In this document: positions 24,906-37,384 of the stretch, in pieces
Layout: every line of letters starts with the position of its first letter
Position numbering within the stretch: the first letter of the stretch is position 1
Origin: Sabethes cyaneus
Lineage: Eukaryota > Arthropoda > Insecta > Diptera > Culicidae
Reading direction: 5' to 3'
NCBI RefSeq assembly: GCF_943734655.1
Contig: NC_071355.1
Location: 23,558,268-23,622,267, forward strand
DNA length: 64,000 bases
Notes under the pieces: model-generated
The model's input: only the letters and a program-made list of their open reading frames with translations
Databases searched by the model: none
What the model was told of the DNA's origin: nothing
Made by a program: the position numbers and the translations under genes

Positions 24906-25985
24906 GTCTCAAGTCCCATGTCCAATTCCTTAATCTAAGAGTCATGTCCTAAGTCCTAAATCCAAGTCCTAACCCAAGTCTAAGGTCCAAGTCTCAAGCC
25001 CAAGTTCGAGTTCCAAATCCAAGTTTCAAGTCCTAGCTCAATTTCAACTCCCAAGTTCCAATCCCAAGTCTAAGTCTCGAGTCCCAAGTTCCAAGCCCAA
25101 GTCCCGCGTCCAATTCCCTGGTCTAAGAACAAAGTCCTAAGTTCAAGTCCAAATTCCAAGTCTAAGTCCCAAGTTAAAACCTCGGGTCTCAAGCCCCAAG
25201 CCTAAGTCAAAGTTTGAAATCCAAGTGTCATGTCCAAGTCTCTAGTCCCGAGTCCCAAATCTCAAGCCCAAGTCTAAGTTCATGTCCCAAGTCCATGTCC
25301 AAGGACTAGTGTGAAATCCAAGTCCTAAGCCAAAATTCCAAGTCTCAAGTGTAAGAGTCTAGTTTATGTTCCAAGTCTAAGTCAAATCCAAGATCCAAAT
25401 TCCAAGTTCAAAAGTCAAGTCCGAAGTCCACAATCCATATCTCAAGTCTCAAGTCACAAGTACAATTCCCTAGTCTAAGAGTCAAGTCACAAGTTCTAAG
25501 CCCAAGTTCAAACCCAAGTCTAATTCTCTGTCCCGAGTTTCAAGTCTCAAACCCAAGTCAAAGTTCCAAATCCAAATCCATGTCCAAGTCCAAGTTCACG
25601 TTCAAAGTTCCAATCCCAAGTCCAAGTTCCAAGTCCCATGTACCAGGCCCAAGTCCCAAGTCCAATTTCCTAGTCTAGTCTAAGAGTCAAGTCCCGATTC
25701 TCAAGTTTCAAGCCCAAGCCTCAAGTTCCAAATCCAAGTTCCATGTCCGAGTCCAAGTTCAAGTCTCAAGTTCCAAGCCCAAGTCCAAGTCCCAAACCCA
25801 AGTTCAAATCCCGAGTCTATATCCCTAGTCCCAAGTCCCAGTCCAAGTCCCAGTCCAAGTCCCAACTCAAGTCCAAGTCCTAAGTCCTAAATACAAGTAC
25901 AAGTGCAAGTCCCGAATCTCAAGTCTGTAGCCTTCATATCCAAGTCTTAAGCCTCAAGCCCAAGTCCAAGTCCCAAGTCTAAGTT

Positions 25986-28700
25986 GGTGTAAGAAGTTTA
26001 TACCATTTTTGTCCAAGAATTGGTCGGAAAACTTTTCTTGCAACTGTTACTGTACAGTGCTAACATTCTTTTGTCAGGAATTATTGCTTCTGAATAAGAA
26101 TTGAGTTTAAAATTTCCCAGCAATTTCCTTTCGCATATTTTGTTTCTTTCAGAATTGTTATCTATTCGAGTAAATGGTAAACGTAATTCAGTGAAAAATG
26201 TTTTCAATGCAAACTGTTTTGCTTTCAAAGCGGAATAATGATAGGATAAAGAAAGACACCAAATTTGTCATAAATTTTGAAGACCCAGATGCTGTAAAAG
26301 TTTGGTGCCTCATCATCTTCCAAGCTCCTTAGCATGCTAGAAGTTTGATATTCATGGCGTTCAAATTAACCTTAGGTATCTATCAAATTTAATCGTTCCA
26401 ATTTGAAAACCTTTATCACGATAACGCCATGATTGCTTTCATTTGGTTCGTGAAGAAAAAAGAACAATTCCGTTTTTGAATCAGGATGAATGGTAATTCC
26501 GGTCACTAAAGAGCGACCGTAACGACTCCATTCTGGTTACCAGATTAATCGGCTTCAATAAAACCGGTCGAACTGACCCATCATGAATACGCGTACGCTT
26601 CCGGAACTACGGAACGAAACCAATAAAAAGATCAATTTTTATAATTGGTCAACTTATCTTCGTTAAAACGTGGCTTTCATTATTAGTCTAGTCACATTCT
26701 AGCTCGGAACTGATAAGCTTTTTTAATAGCAAAAATAAAGGCAAAAAACTTTATTTCAGTCATTTGGCCATTCAGAATTGATTGCGTTGACTGCCATTTT
26801 CCTGATAGTTTATTACTCGCGACCAGATTTCTTTCGGACCATCATCATTTACCTGCGTCCAGCCAAAGCTATCATCAGTCGTACTCGAAAAGCACAAGAT
26901 CAAGCGCTATAATCTTTTTTATTTTTATTTTATTTTACTTCGATGATTGCCCTCCCTCCCGCATGTTGGGACCGTACAAAAAAAAAAAGAAAGAAGGGGG
27001 ATTGTTTTTATTTGTCTAACCAACAACAGTTATTGAGGATATCAAAAACAAATCATACGTGATGCATCAGTGTGCAGTGTGCATCAAAAGTGCCCGGAAA
27101 GATTATCTCTTGTATCGAGAAAGAAAGAAAGCATGGGGAAGACCCGAAGCCCTGTCATGTTTATGCGTATAGCCGCGTCGTCGAGGAACAGCAGCAGCAG
27201 CAGCATCCCATACGCATCACAATACCTAATCATAAAAACAACGATTACGTTTCCAGCGAAATTGAAAAGTTTTTCTTGTTTATTTGTATTCTCAATGCAG
27301 GGCCTGGCCTGGCCGTTCCGATCACATTTACCGCGCGCAAGAGACTCCGACTCCGACTTCGATTGCCGTGGGAGGTTTGTTTACCGGTACTTTTCACGTT
27401 TAAATATACACTACATCGCGCCCGTCAGGGTCATGAAAACACGGGTGATCGGGCGATGAAGGTGTTGGTAATAAATCATTGGCAACGCATTGCCTAAAGC
27501 GTATTTTTATAGATGGCATTATTTTCTATTACGATCAAATTCGAACTTCGAACAGATTGATGCATTATCAATCGTAATAACTGCGAAAGTTTGTGCTGAT
27601 TTGTAGCGGTACAAAGCTACCGGTTTAATGCACATAACCTCCAGTCGGTTTCGATTGCCCTGATTCGTAAGCAATCGGACAAATGCGGTCACTCCATAAT
27701 CGTCCATCACAGCCAGCCAGCGCCTGGCCAGCGCCATCATGACTCTACATAATTAATCGTGTATAATGCCAGCCAGAACCCTCTCAACACAGTAGCAGTC
27801 CCTGATTCACTCGGCATCTTATAATTATTTCTGCAATAAAACTCATCCCTTAGTAATAAGTGTACCTGAGAAGTCGAGATAAAAGTCATCGTTTGTAGTC
27901 TCGGACTTTTTTTTTTTCATTCTCCACGTTTAATCAGAGATGCCAGAAGGCAACCGACAATCGCAGGCACCACGACTGATAAGCTAAAGCCATACTGTAT
28001 TTATACCTACGTACGTATGGATATGCTTCATCATTGCCTCAATCAGCGTGCTTCCGTTGCATAGAAAACCGATTTTTCTCCAATCACCTGATCCTGGGTG
28101 CCTGCCGGCCGTGTGGTTGATGTTCTTTTTGCACACCGTTTTGAATTATCATCATTATTGTTGTTGTGTTAGGCTCATATGCAGATAATTGGGTAACTGT
28201 GCTAAGTAAGACCGACTGGTGCGATCAACCATCAGATCAGTCTCAGTCTCGCCGGGTGTCGTCGTCACCATCGCCATCGTCATCATCTTCCATCAGTCCT
28301 TCTTACATAGAGGTAATTACAAAGGAAGACTATTGACCCAATTTAAGTCTCCGAGGCGACGCCATTCAGTACGGCTAAAGCCCTCCTGAAGGGTTTCTAA
28401 TTTTTTTGTGCCAGATGGTTGGGTTGGGTAGTGATAAACGGATTTTACTTTAAATGGGAGAAAAATTTTTCTCACGATTAAATTCCGCTCTAACGATCTG
28501 ACGCCTTCGCAATTTTTATTTTGTACTAAAAACTGCTATCAAAATTTTCCAATTCCGACCACTAGGAGCGTTACAGTGAAATAAGCAGTGCGTCCAAATA
28601 TTATGTGAATCGAGCTTTGGCGCAGGCCAGTGATAAAAGTAAAATCCGAAAGATTTTTGTGTTTTTCATGTTTAAAGTGGAATACGAAAATTAAATGAAA
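25986..28700 (-). other. Unique-looking hid intron segment
   Basis: There is no repeat family or gene here. The base composition is less biased than in the flanking arrays, with short CAG runs near 27186 and TCATCATC/CCATCG runs near 28270. Overlapping frames at 27070-27497 (+) lack domain features. Because it is the longest repeat-free stretch of the large intron, it is the most plausible place for intronic regulatory sequence, but no specific element is identified. Confidence 0.4.
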
Positions 28701-28905
28701 GAATACTTCTTACACGATTAAATTTCACTACTAATTTTATTCACCACAGATATGTACTTACAGGTTTCATCAGTGAAAGTAGAAGTGCTATTTTAGCTTA
28801 AATCGCTTCGGTTTCTTCGGCGCACTTATTGCTTGGAATGTAACGAAAAAGTGCGCCGAAGATACCGAAACGATTTAATGTAAAATAGCATTTTTATGAG
28901 CTTTG
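28700..28905. repeat. Imperfect hairpin next to a Penelope-like end
   Basis: At 28735-28780 a degenerate CACCACAGATATGTACTTACA...TCATCAGTGAAAG block recalls the Penelope-like 3' end. It is followed by inverted arms (about 28788-28833 and 28853-28902) sharing TTCTTCGGCGCACTT and TGCTATTTTA. No coding region. Confidence 0.55.
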
Positions 28906-30174
28906 TTGCACTTTGGAGGGTACAATTTTTCTTGCAATCAGCAATACATTGCAGTACGTAAAGTAGCGGAGATTGGCTGCGCATACCTGCGCCCTTTTAA
29001 AATAAAGCCCCTTAAAAATTTATTCAAAATTGGACAAAAGCTGTAATAACTCGAAAACCAAGAAGGGTAGAGCTGCATTTCTTTCAGCAAAAAGGTGTAT
29101 TTTCATAGTATGTTAATTTTCGCGGAACAAAAAAACTGCGTAGAAATGAAAATAACAAAAAAAATAGAAAAACTGGTATTAAGGGGATACACTAGTTTGT
29201 AGCACTATAACTTCTTTCCCTTAAGGGATAGAAGTTTTCTTTCTTCGGCGAAAACTCCTTAAGTAACATTTTGTATAACTTTTTCTTAGGCTTTGTTTAT
29301 TTTTAGCTTTAAATAAAAAAGTTATATTGATTATTTATTGACCCACCACCTTAAGGTGAAATTAGTGATCATTAAGATATCATTGTTTTGGGGAATAGAA
29401 TAGAAACTGTAAGCGACAAATAACCAAACGCATTGTGTGTCTACATGCAGTTTGACGAGCAATGTTATGAAAACACGGGAGTATTGTATAACGCATGATG
29501 AACATTTCAGTTGAAGTCACGCGAGAGCTTAACACAAAATTCGCTGGTATTCTTTGCCCAACGTAATGTTGCCACATAGTGCATGCTGAGTGTCTTTTGC
29601 ATGCGCAAATGCAGATTAGGTGCTCGTGTGCTTTCATATTTTGTAAATTCTGCCAACTGCGGAGATATATTGATGGAAAGTGACTCAGATATTGATGTGC
29701 TACAATTAAATGTTTCTAGCTACTGCATTTCAAGTAAAGTGAAGGGCCGGTTTTGTTTAAAATATTCAGGTAAAATGCGATACGCGATGAGTTTAGTATT
29801 GTTTGTGTGTTTTATCCTTTATGTTTTATGCTGAGATGATTTTAAAGTGCGTGTGCTCATAAACAGTTTTCTCGTCAGAAAAACATTTTTGTCGATGGAA
29901 TTGAGTTGCATATTGAAGATTATCAATAATGTAAGACAAATAAACATTTATCCTAGCGTATCTACTGTGCTACATTTAAAAAATTGCAACTAAAGAGCCA
30001 TTTATTAACACACTCAAACAAATCATGGTTACATGATGATAGGGTAGATGCTCCAGTAGTTGTGGTAGTACCAGTAGTCGTGGAAACGCGAAATATATCA
30101 TAATTTTGGCGGATCTCGAGATAATTTCAATTTTCTATTGTTAAATATATATTTGTTAACAGTTTTATCTAAGA
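28906..30174. other. No gene recognised
   Basis: A/T-rich intron. Short frames on both strands around 29380-29834 overlap and show no recognisable domain. Confidence 0.4.
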
Positions 30175-31503
30175 CTAGAGGACCCGGCGCGCGTTGCTAC
30201 GCCATTCTGAAAAGGGATAGATGCATAATGCTGAAGAATTGTTTAATAGTAATCTTGCAACCAAAAGCTTTCTTTCTGACAAACCAAAATATTCCTAAAT
30301 CATGCCGCGAATTTCTAATCCCACGTAACAATTTGGGTTTTATTACCAACCCATAAAATGGTTATGTTGGCAGAATCGCAATAAAACAGCGGTTCCCAAA
30401 TGGGGGTTCGCGAACCCCTAGGGGTTCGCCAAAACTTTAGTTCGCTGCAGAATAGTATAGGGAAATCCGTCAGGGGGTACGCGAACTGAAAAAAGGTTGG
30501 GAACCGCTGCAATAAAATATTAGTGCAGTTCGTTTGAAATCAGTTGCAAACTGGTCAGAAACCATAGACTTAGAGTAATCTCAACATTTTTTTCTTTATA
30601 TTTTCATTTCAACAATATATTTTCTTTTGAATTTTGTTTTTAAAATAAGTATTATATTTTCTTACTTTTATTTCATTTGACTCATTATCAAGGCTTCACC
30701 GATTTACTATTAACAAATTTGTTCCAAATTTATTCTACATGTTATTATGGACGGCAAAAGTCGCGGCCTGCTGCCGTCTCGCCCTGAATCATATAGTGTT
30801 ACTATATGTAGTTTTTCGTGGTATTGTTATTGACTAATGTTTTTTAGAAGAATCCAAAATTTGCCGAGTTCGATACTTTTTGAATTACGCAAAAATTTCT
30901 GTTTAATTTGTATAACTGCCCTCCCCCCTTCCAGAGGGGGAAGGGATCACAAATTACCATAGAAAAAACCTTGCCTCCAAAAACCCTCACATGCCACATT
31001 TGTTTTCATTCGCTTGATTAGTTCTCGAGCTATGCAGAAATTTGTGTTTTACTTGTAAGGGAGCCCCCCCGACCAGAGGGGAGAGGAGTCTCAATCCGGC
31101 ATAGAAAAAAAATCTGCCTCATGTAACCCCCACTTGCCAAACTTGGTTTCATTTGCTTGATTAATAGTCGAGTTATGAGGAAGTTTGAGTTTTATTTGTA
31201 TGGGAGCCCCCCTTCTTAGAGGAAGGAGGGGTCTCAATCTACCATAGAAACAATTTCTGCCTCCAAAAACCTTCACATGCCAAATTTGGTTGCATTTGCT
31301 TGATTATTTCCCAAGTTATGCAGAAATTTGTGTTTCATGTGTATGGGAGCCCCCCCTTCTAGATGGGGGAGGGGTCTCAAACCATGCTAACAACATTCCT
31401 CACATCATACGCAATATGTATGCCAAGTTTCATCAAAATCCGTCGAGCGGTTTGCGAGTCTATACCGGACACACGAACAGCATTTCATTTTTATATATAT
31501 AGA
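30175..31503 (-). mobile_element. Non-autonomous Helitron, minus orientation
   Basis: On the minus strand the element begins TCTATATATATAAAAATG (from 31503) after a host A and ends CGCCGGGTCCTCTAG (to 30175) before a host T. These are the TC start, CTAG end and A/T insertion site known for Helitrons. A GGCG...CGCC stem precedes the CTAG. The interior has tandem modules (about 30920-31390) with C-rich and G-rich stretches, as in the copies at 39418 and 50882, and a conserved GGGCGAGACGGCAGCAGGCC block near 30790. No Rep/helicase frame is present. A hAT-type MITE is nested within it. Confidence 0.88.
30387..30509. mobile_element. hAT-type MITE, 123 bp, with 8-bp target duplication
   Basis: Ends CAGCGGTTCCCAA and TTGGGAACCGCTG are inverted repeats. 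The flanks CAATAAAA at 30379-30386 and CAATAAAA at 30510-30517 are an exact 8-bp duplication. CAG-starting ends with 8-bp target duplications are typical of the hAT superfamily. The interior includes a GCGAACCCCTAGGGGTTCGC palindrome. It is inserted inside the Helitron and is therefore younger than it. Confidence 0.92.
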
Positions 31504-32087
31504 TACATAGTTAAAATCAAAGATGTTGGTGCAAAAATTACAAATTCCTTTTGAGCAGACCAATAAAGTGCAACTGCTTATAAAATTCGTCATAATCCAT
31601 AACATTTTAACAAGCCTACGCTGTTATCCACCTGCTGCCATGCTCACTGCAAGCGTTACTAAGGGCGGTAATCAAAATTCCACTATTATAGGCAAATTTT
31701 CCACGATTATAGAAACATTACCACTACCTTAGGAGCACAGACTAATGTCAGGAAAAGCAATATTTTGGATATAGGTATAAACCAGCAGAATGGTATAAGT
31801 TTGGTATGTATTTAAAACCAACATTATGGTGCACCATATTATCATGTAGTTCAATTGGAAACTGAAAAATTGAGCGTTCAAATTGCCTTTAAACACTATC
31901 CCCCGACATAATCCCTCCATTACTGGAGCATCTACCCTAGCTAATTTACTAATAGGACGACGACACTATGCAGGCGCTTGCGACTAACGCTATTCGTCTG
32001 TCAGCGTGTTAGCCGCGATTCTCAACGCGGGTGTTTGGGGAAAGGTTCCCCGAATAAAAATGCACAGCGAAGAAACATTGAATTTCA
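31504..32087. other. No gene recognised
   Basis: Intron between the Helitron and the A-rich array. No supported features. Confidence 0.4.
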
Positions 32088-32389
32088 CTACGGAAATAAC
32101 GTAAAAATACGATAGAAAGATGACAAAAAGGCACCAAAACTGCAACAAAATAAAAAGATAAAAAAACATGCTAAAACGAAAAAACGTCGAAAAGACAAGA
32201 AAAAGACAGGATTTTTGTTGTCTTGGCAACAAACAGGACGAAAACGAAGAAAAGGCGGCAAAATGTCAATGTAAAGACGCAAGAAACAGTACCGAAAACG
32301 GTAAGAAACGACGAAAATACGATGGAAAGATGGCAAATAGACCATGAAAATCACGATTAGAAAATAGACAAGAAAGGTGCGACAGAGAG

Positions 32390-33065
32390 GTGACAATGAG
32401 ACAACGTGCTGCTCGAGCCAAAGATGTTGAAACTATTGACGGCGATGAACTGGAAGTGGTCGATGTGTTCGTATATTTGGGATCTCTGGTCACCGCCGAC
32501 AATAATACGAGTAAGGAGATCCAACGACGCATTCAAGCTGTAAATCGAGCCTACTTTTCCCTTCGCAAGACGTTTCGATCAAGAAGCATACGCCGCCGCA
32601 AAAGCTGACGATGTACAAAACGCTAATCAGACCGGTAGTCCACTACGGACTTGAGACAGTAACTTTACTTACAGAAGACATACGTGTACTTGCCGTTTTT
32701 GAACGAAAGGTGTTGCGGCCTATTTTTGGCGGGGTACAGACGGAAAGCGGAGAGTGGCGGAGGCGTATGAATCACGAGTTACAGGCACTGCTCGGAGAGA
32801 TTCACATCATACACCTGGCGAAAGTTGGGAGACTACGGTGGGCCGGCCACGTCGCAAGGATGCCGGACGTGTAGTGAAATCCGTTCTCTTCAAGAACCCC
32901 ACCGGTACCAGGAATAGAGGGGCTCAACATGCTAGATGGCTCGACCAGGTTGAAGCCGACTTGCGTGTGTCGAGACGCGCAACGAATTGGCGACGAGTAG
33001 CCCAGGACCGAGTACAATGGAGAGGAATTCTTGATACGGCAAGAGCCATCCCGGCTCTCGGCTGA
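32390..33065 (+). pseudogene. LINE ORF2 3' fragment, broken
   Basis: Consecutive frames give EVVDVFVYLGSLVTADNNTS, SKEIQRRIQAVNRAYFSLRK, RPVVHYGLETVTLLTEDIR, LRWAGHVARMPDV and finally GAQHARWLDQVEADLRVSRR with a terminal NWRRVAQDR. It is the same family as 14655-15830, with higher integrity in the last 100 residues. Frameshifts occur near 32608 and 32870. The RT core is missing, so it is a 5'-truncated insertion into the A-rich array. Confidence 0.9.
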
Positions 33066-33201
33066 ATAATGTAATGTTGTTAACCAAAATGGCATAAATA
33101 CTAATTTTAATACACAATGAGCACCCAGTGGAATTTGTGATTCCTTTTAAGGGATAAAGTTTCCGAAAAAGCAACGATAATATGACGAATAGACAACGGT
33201 A

Positions 33202-33404
33202 GGTCACATTCCAGTGTTACGGGACACAATTCGCGACCATCGTTAATGTGTAAACTGGTTACTGTTTTACCAAATTTATGAAAAATATTTTGCAAAATAG
33301 GGGACAGAGGGAAACGTTATTTTCCAGTTGTGTACTAGGGATTTGGTGAAATGGGAACTGATATGCGTAGTAGGGATGGTGTCCCGTAACGCTGGAATGT
33401 GTCA
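33202..33404. repeat. Small element with ~25-bp inverted ends
   Basis: The left end GTCACATTCCAGTGTTACGG with GACAC and the right end GTGTCCCGTAACGCTGGAAT with GTGTC are inverted repeats with one or two mismatches. The unit is about 200 bp, non-coding, inserted in the A-rich array. Confidence 0.6.
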
Positions 33405-33639
33405 TAAGGTGACAAAAGTAGAACGAAAAGACATAAAATAAACGACAAAGAGACAACGAACAGGCAGTGAAAAACCAGCGGAAAGATATCACGATAAAGT
33501 GGAGACCACTAGGTAAAAAGGCGTAAGAGGACAAAAATACGATTAAAAGACGCCAAAAAAGCGACAAAAAAATGACAATAATAGAAAACGACTACAAATA
33601 GATGTAGAAAAGGCCTTGAAGAGGCGATTTCTCGAGATA

Positions 33640-34215
33640 ATTCTCGATGAATTGAGCTCTCTACTAACACGAGGTCTTCGAAGATTGGAAGTTTTGCACT
33701 TGGTTGGTTGAAAGCGGTTAAAAAAATAAGAATTGCACTTTTAAAAGCTCTAAACAGTAAACCCCTGGTTCGCCAAGGGGCCCAAAAGTTTCAAAAAAGT
33801 TGAATTTCAAGCAAACCTAGGTTAGCTTAATCTAGGTAGTCTCAAAATGAAAATCGGTTGGAAGGCTTATGGCGAAAACGGCGTTCTTTTTTGATAAAAT
33901 CCAATATGGCGACCAAATCCAAGATGGCTATCAAAATTGTTTCTGTTCCATTTGAATGCCCTATTTACATAATCATGCCATTTGCTAGCAGTTCCATTGC
34001 AAATTTAGAGAATATCACATCATATAGATCTCAGGATTTGCTTCAAATTCTGCTTTTATGAAACTTCTGGGGCCCTTGGCGAACGAGGGGTCCATTGTTT
34101 TGAAGTATTAAAACGGCGCGTCTTATTTTTTAACCACTTTCAATTAATTAAGTGCAAAAGTTCCAATATTTGAAGACCTCTTGTCAGCAGTGGCCCTGTT
34201 TCAGCGAGAATTGCT
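33640..34215. repeat. Foldback element with ~150-bp inverted arms
   Basis: The left arm (GAGGTCTTCGAAGATTGGAA, TAAGAATTGCAC, CCCCTGGTTCGCCAAGGGGC) is repeated in inverse at about 34060-34200. The centre contains TGGCGACCAAATCCAAGATG. It is a diverged copy of the cleaner element at 61473-62052. Confidence 0.75.
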
Positions 34216-34391
34216 CATCTCCTAAAATGGACTCAACTCAAATGTCACGGCTATCAAACCAAAAATGGCACAAAAGGCAATAAAAAATGACAAAAAAAAA
34301 TACTGAAAAGAAACCAAAAGACGATGCCAGAAAACCATATGTTCAAAATAACGATAAACGACTAACAAACGCAACAAAGACAAAAAAGAGG

Positions 34392-34712
34392 GGTTCACAC
34401 GGTGTTGATTAGCATTTACGCCTTTCACGCCGAAGACTCAGGTTCAAATCCCAGCCACGCAGAAATTACGAATTGAATAATTTAGAGAAAAATTTAAATG
34501 TATCATAATTGATTTGATTTAAAAAAGTATTAATTTCCTTAAAATACAATCAAGAACAAAACCTAAGCAATGAAAACAGATACTTTTTGCACTTTTTTTG
34601 TTAGATTATAGTCACTTTTCCAGCTTGGGTCATTCGTGACTTCTGCGGGGTTGGAATTTGAACCCGGGTCCTCGGCGTGAATGCTAACCGCTATACTGAG
34701 TCTGACCCCACT
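34392..34712. repeat. Inverted pair of tRNA-like (SINE head) sequences
   Basis: The plus-strand unit at about 34392-34475 has a B-box-like AGGTTCAAATCCC. The minus-strand unit at 34712-34625 has a better pair, TAGCGGTTAGCAT (A-box-like) and GGGTTCAAATTCC (B-box-like). Both continue with GCAGAA(A/G)T(T/C)ACGAAT, showing they are the same family in opposite orientations about 150 bp apart. They do not fold as intact tRNAs, so I call them SINE-type remnants. Confidence 0.55.
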
Positions 34713-35239
34713 TTTTGCACTTGTCAGCAAAACTAACTAACCTTTTATAATAACAATTCTTCAAATGAGGCACTAACGTAGGTTAAAAACACAGATGGTA
34801 ACACTACGGATTTTTGTTCAGCAAAACCTGACATCAGCCTCTTATCCAGCAACTTTTATCTCTACCGCTCGTCGTACCAGCCGGGATACGAGCAACCTTA
34901 ATGGAGATCGGATAACCAACACGCAGGGCCACAGGAGGTTCGTGCAGGCCTTACAAGCCATCCGTGACAAATAGCAATACAGGAAGTAAATAATATGAAA
35001 AGGGACCGGAGCAATCGGCATAGACCAACGCAACGAAAAGGGTTGGAGCATGGAACTGCAAGTCCTTAATTTTTCTGGAAAGTACCCGTATCTTTTGCGA
35101 CTTGTTGAGGGCCCGCAAGTTCGTACATTGTAGCACTGCAGGAGGTTTGCTGGAACCTGGAAGGGATCTACGGTACATTGGTATAAAGATGGATGCACAA
35201 TTTACCAGAGCTGTGGCAATACACACGAGCTAGTTAGGT

Positions 35240-36190
35240 ATAGCGTGGACGTGGAAGCTGCACCTGGTGACCCGTCAAAACGTGGAACGATATAGACAGA
35301 AACGAAAACTTCAAACTCAGTTTGTCCGAGATAAGAAATGGAGGTAGAGGTCATAGAATAGTTGTATCGTTCTCAGGAAACGCGGAAATTTTATAAGAAA
35401 CTTAACGTATTTCGCAAAAGTTTTGTGCCGCGAGCCGAAACATCTCGGGATAAAGACGGAGGAATTCTTTCGGATGAACGTGAGGTGATTGAGAGGTCGA
35501 AGAAACACTATAATGAGCAGTTGGATCCCAAGTAACAATTTGGGTTTTATTACAGTCTTATGATGACATGTAAGACCAAAATTGGTCATGAAAACCGCCA
35601 TAAGAGTACTCACAATGTTGCTTGGGATTGCGCGGATACGGAATACCAAGCCGGCAGGGGTAATGACTACATCAGTACGGCGAATGATGGTGATTTGACG
35701 ACTCCCAGGAGAAGTGAGCGAAGGCATCAAACAGCTGAAGAACAACAATGCAGCTGGCAAAGTTGAGCACGAATAGACACCGACTGATAGTCCGGATTTG
35801 GGAAACAGAGCAGCTACCGACGGAGTGGAAGGAAGGAGAAGCGCAGTGGAAGGAGCATGTAGATTCGTAGGAAGTTATCAAGTCGGTTTTGTGGACGGGC
35901 GATCGACAATGGCTCAAATCTTCGTGTTGCGACAGATTCTCCACAAGTGTTACAATACCAAGTCCATACGCGCCAGCTCTTTATAGATTTCAAGGGCGCC
36001 TACGATACTATCGACCGTGAAGAGCTATGGAAAATTATCGACGGAAACGGCTTTTCCGAGAAGCTGACAAGGCTAATTAAGGCGACTATGGTTGGTGTAC
36101 AGTGCTGTGCGAGTAGAAGATTTCGACAAGACAATGGTATTTCCTACCTTCTATTCAACATCGCGCCAGGAGGTGCCTATTGCAGCCTGG
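35240..36190 (+). pseudogene. LINE fragment with nested MITE, broken
   Basis: A linker frame reads YRSQETRKFYKKLNVFRK, SFVPRAETSRDKDGGIL and SDEREVIERSKKHYNEQLD up to the MITE insertion at 35527. After it, RT sequence continues in shifted frames as YQVGFVDGRSTMAQIFVLRQ, RQLFIDFKGAYDTIDREELW and FSEKLTRLIKATMVGVQCC, then DNGISYLLFNIAPGG, where it ends. The catalytic FADD region is absent. It is the same family as the LINE at 6560-7816. Confidence 0.88.
35527..35626. mobile_element. CCCAAGTAACA-terminated MITE, 100 bp
   Basis: It starts CCCAAGTAACAATTTGGG and ends CACAATGTTGCTTGGG, imperfect inverted repeats. It interrupts the LINE linker frame (GAGCAGTTGGAT before, ATTGCG after), so its boundaries are well defined; an AT dinucleotide may be duplicated. 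It aligns over its length with 23925-24032 in inverse orientation. No coding capacity. Confidence 0.85.
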
Positions 36191-37384
36191 CTTTTGGTCT
36201 AAAATCTCCGTGGGTCCGGAGTATCACTTAACCTTTATTAGCAAAGATACTCCCAACGACTGCATATTGCATAATGTAATCTGTAAATTAATCAATATCT
36301 TCAAGGGAAGCGTTTGGTACGGGAGGTCCACTTTTTCTTCTTTCCGCTTGATTTCAATGAGTTGATTGGAATGAAGTATCATTTGTAATTCCACTTGATT
36401 TTTTGGAAGTGAAATAAGATAAGATAATTATTTTTGTGGATCAGCGTTGCATTATCTAGTGGTAGCGATAGCGGTAGGACGTATGGAATATGTAGAATTT
36501 TTACGAAGTCAGAAACTTTACTGACGAAGCTACACAGATTGAAAGCTACAATAACCATCTAAATATTGAAACAACCAACTACGATAGCAACACGGTTAAC
36601 ATATGAGTGCGTAAAGTTATGCTTATCGGATATACGCACAGAGAAAAAGTATTGTTAAACGGTATTTTTTCAATCTCAATTAAAAACTTATAACATCCTA
36701 AAATTAATCGACCGAAACTTTCATTTTACGTAATCGCAACAAGATTGCCAGGTCCTCCGACTAATGAAAGATAGTGCGCAGTAGGACAGCGGAATTGCTG
36801 GAGTGAAATGGAAATGCGAGCGTAATTGCCCGTAGATACGTTAGTCGAAACGCTGCACCTATGTTGAAGTAATGAGAACGCACAACTGCTATCACTGCCA
36901 TACATTTTACGATGCAAAGGTTGTGATGGCAGGGCACTAATATTACTCCTGCGCCTTGCCCTTACGCCACGGATGGTAATCAAACTTGTTGCAATGAAAG
37001 CAGGAACTGTACGTAGTAAAATGATTAGCTTGGCGAACAGTGAAAGTTTTAATAGAAGCTATCCTATAGTTTAAGAGTCTGCATTAAATCGAAAACAAAA
37101 TTGCTCGATTTTGCGAAGTGACATTATTTTTATAAAACAGTGAATAATGAAGTACGACCCTTCAACTGGCAATCCGTGGTTGCTACCATCTGCAGATGCA
37201 GGAACCGAATCGAGGCGTGACGGGACATGGCACAGCAGCCAAGCCGTTTCACATACGAAACAACATCTCGCATTCATACACCCGAGTCGAGATTCGTGTC
37301 TCGTGGCAATTATGAAATAATTATCTCTTATCTCTGCCGATTCGCGCGGCCAACCGTTGTTCCCGGTACCCCGGAGATACTTAC
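36191..37384 (-). other. hid intron downstream of exon; nothing recognised
   Basis: Unique-looking intronic DNA from the splice donor at 37384 to the LINE remnant. No repeat or gene is supported. Confidence 0.4.

Larger units (their letters stand above)
32088..34390. repeat. Degenerate A-rich GACAAAAA/GAAAAGACGA array, interrupted
   Basis: Loose repeats of AAAAGACGA, GACAAAAAGG and AAAATACGA-type words occur at about 32088-32390, 33405-33600 and 34250-34390. They look like one array split by a LINE fragment (32390-33065), a small inverted-repeat element (33202-33404) and a foldback (33640-34215). The plus strand is A-rich and poor in T. Confidence 0.65.
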
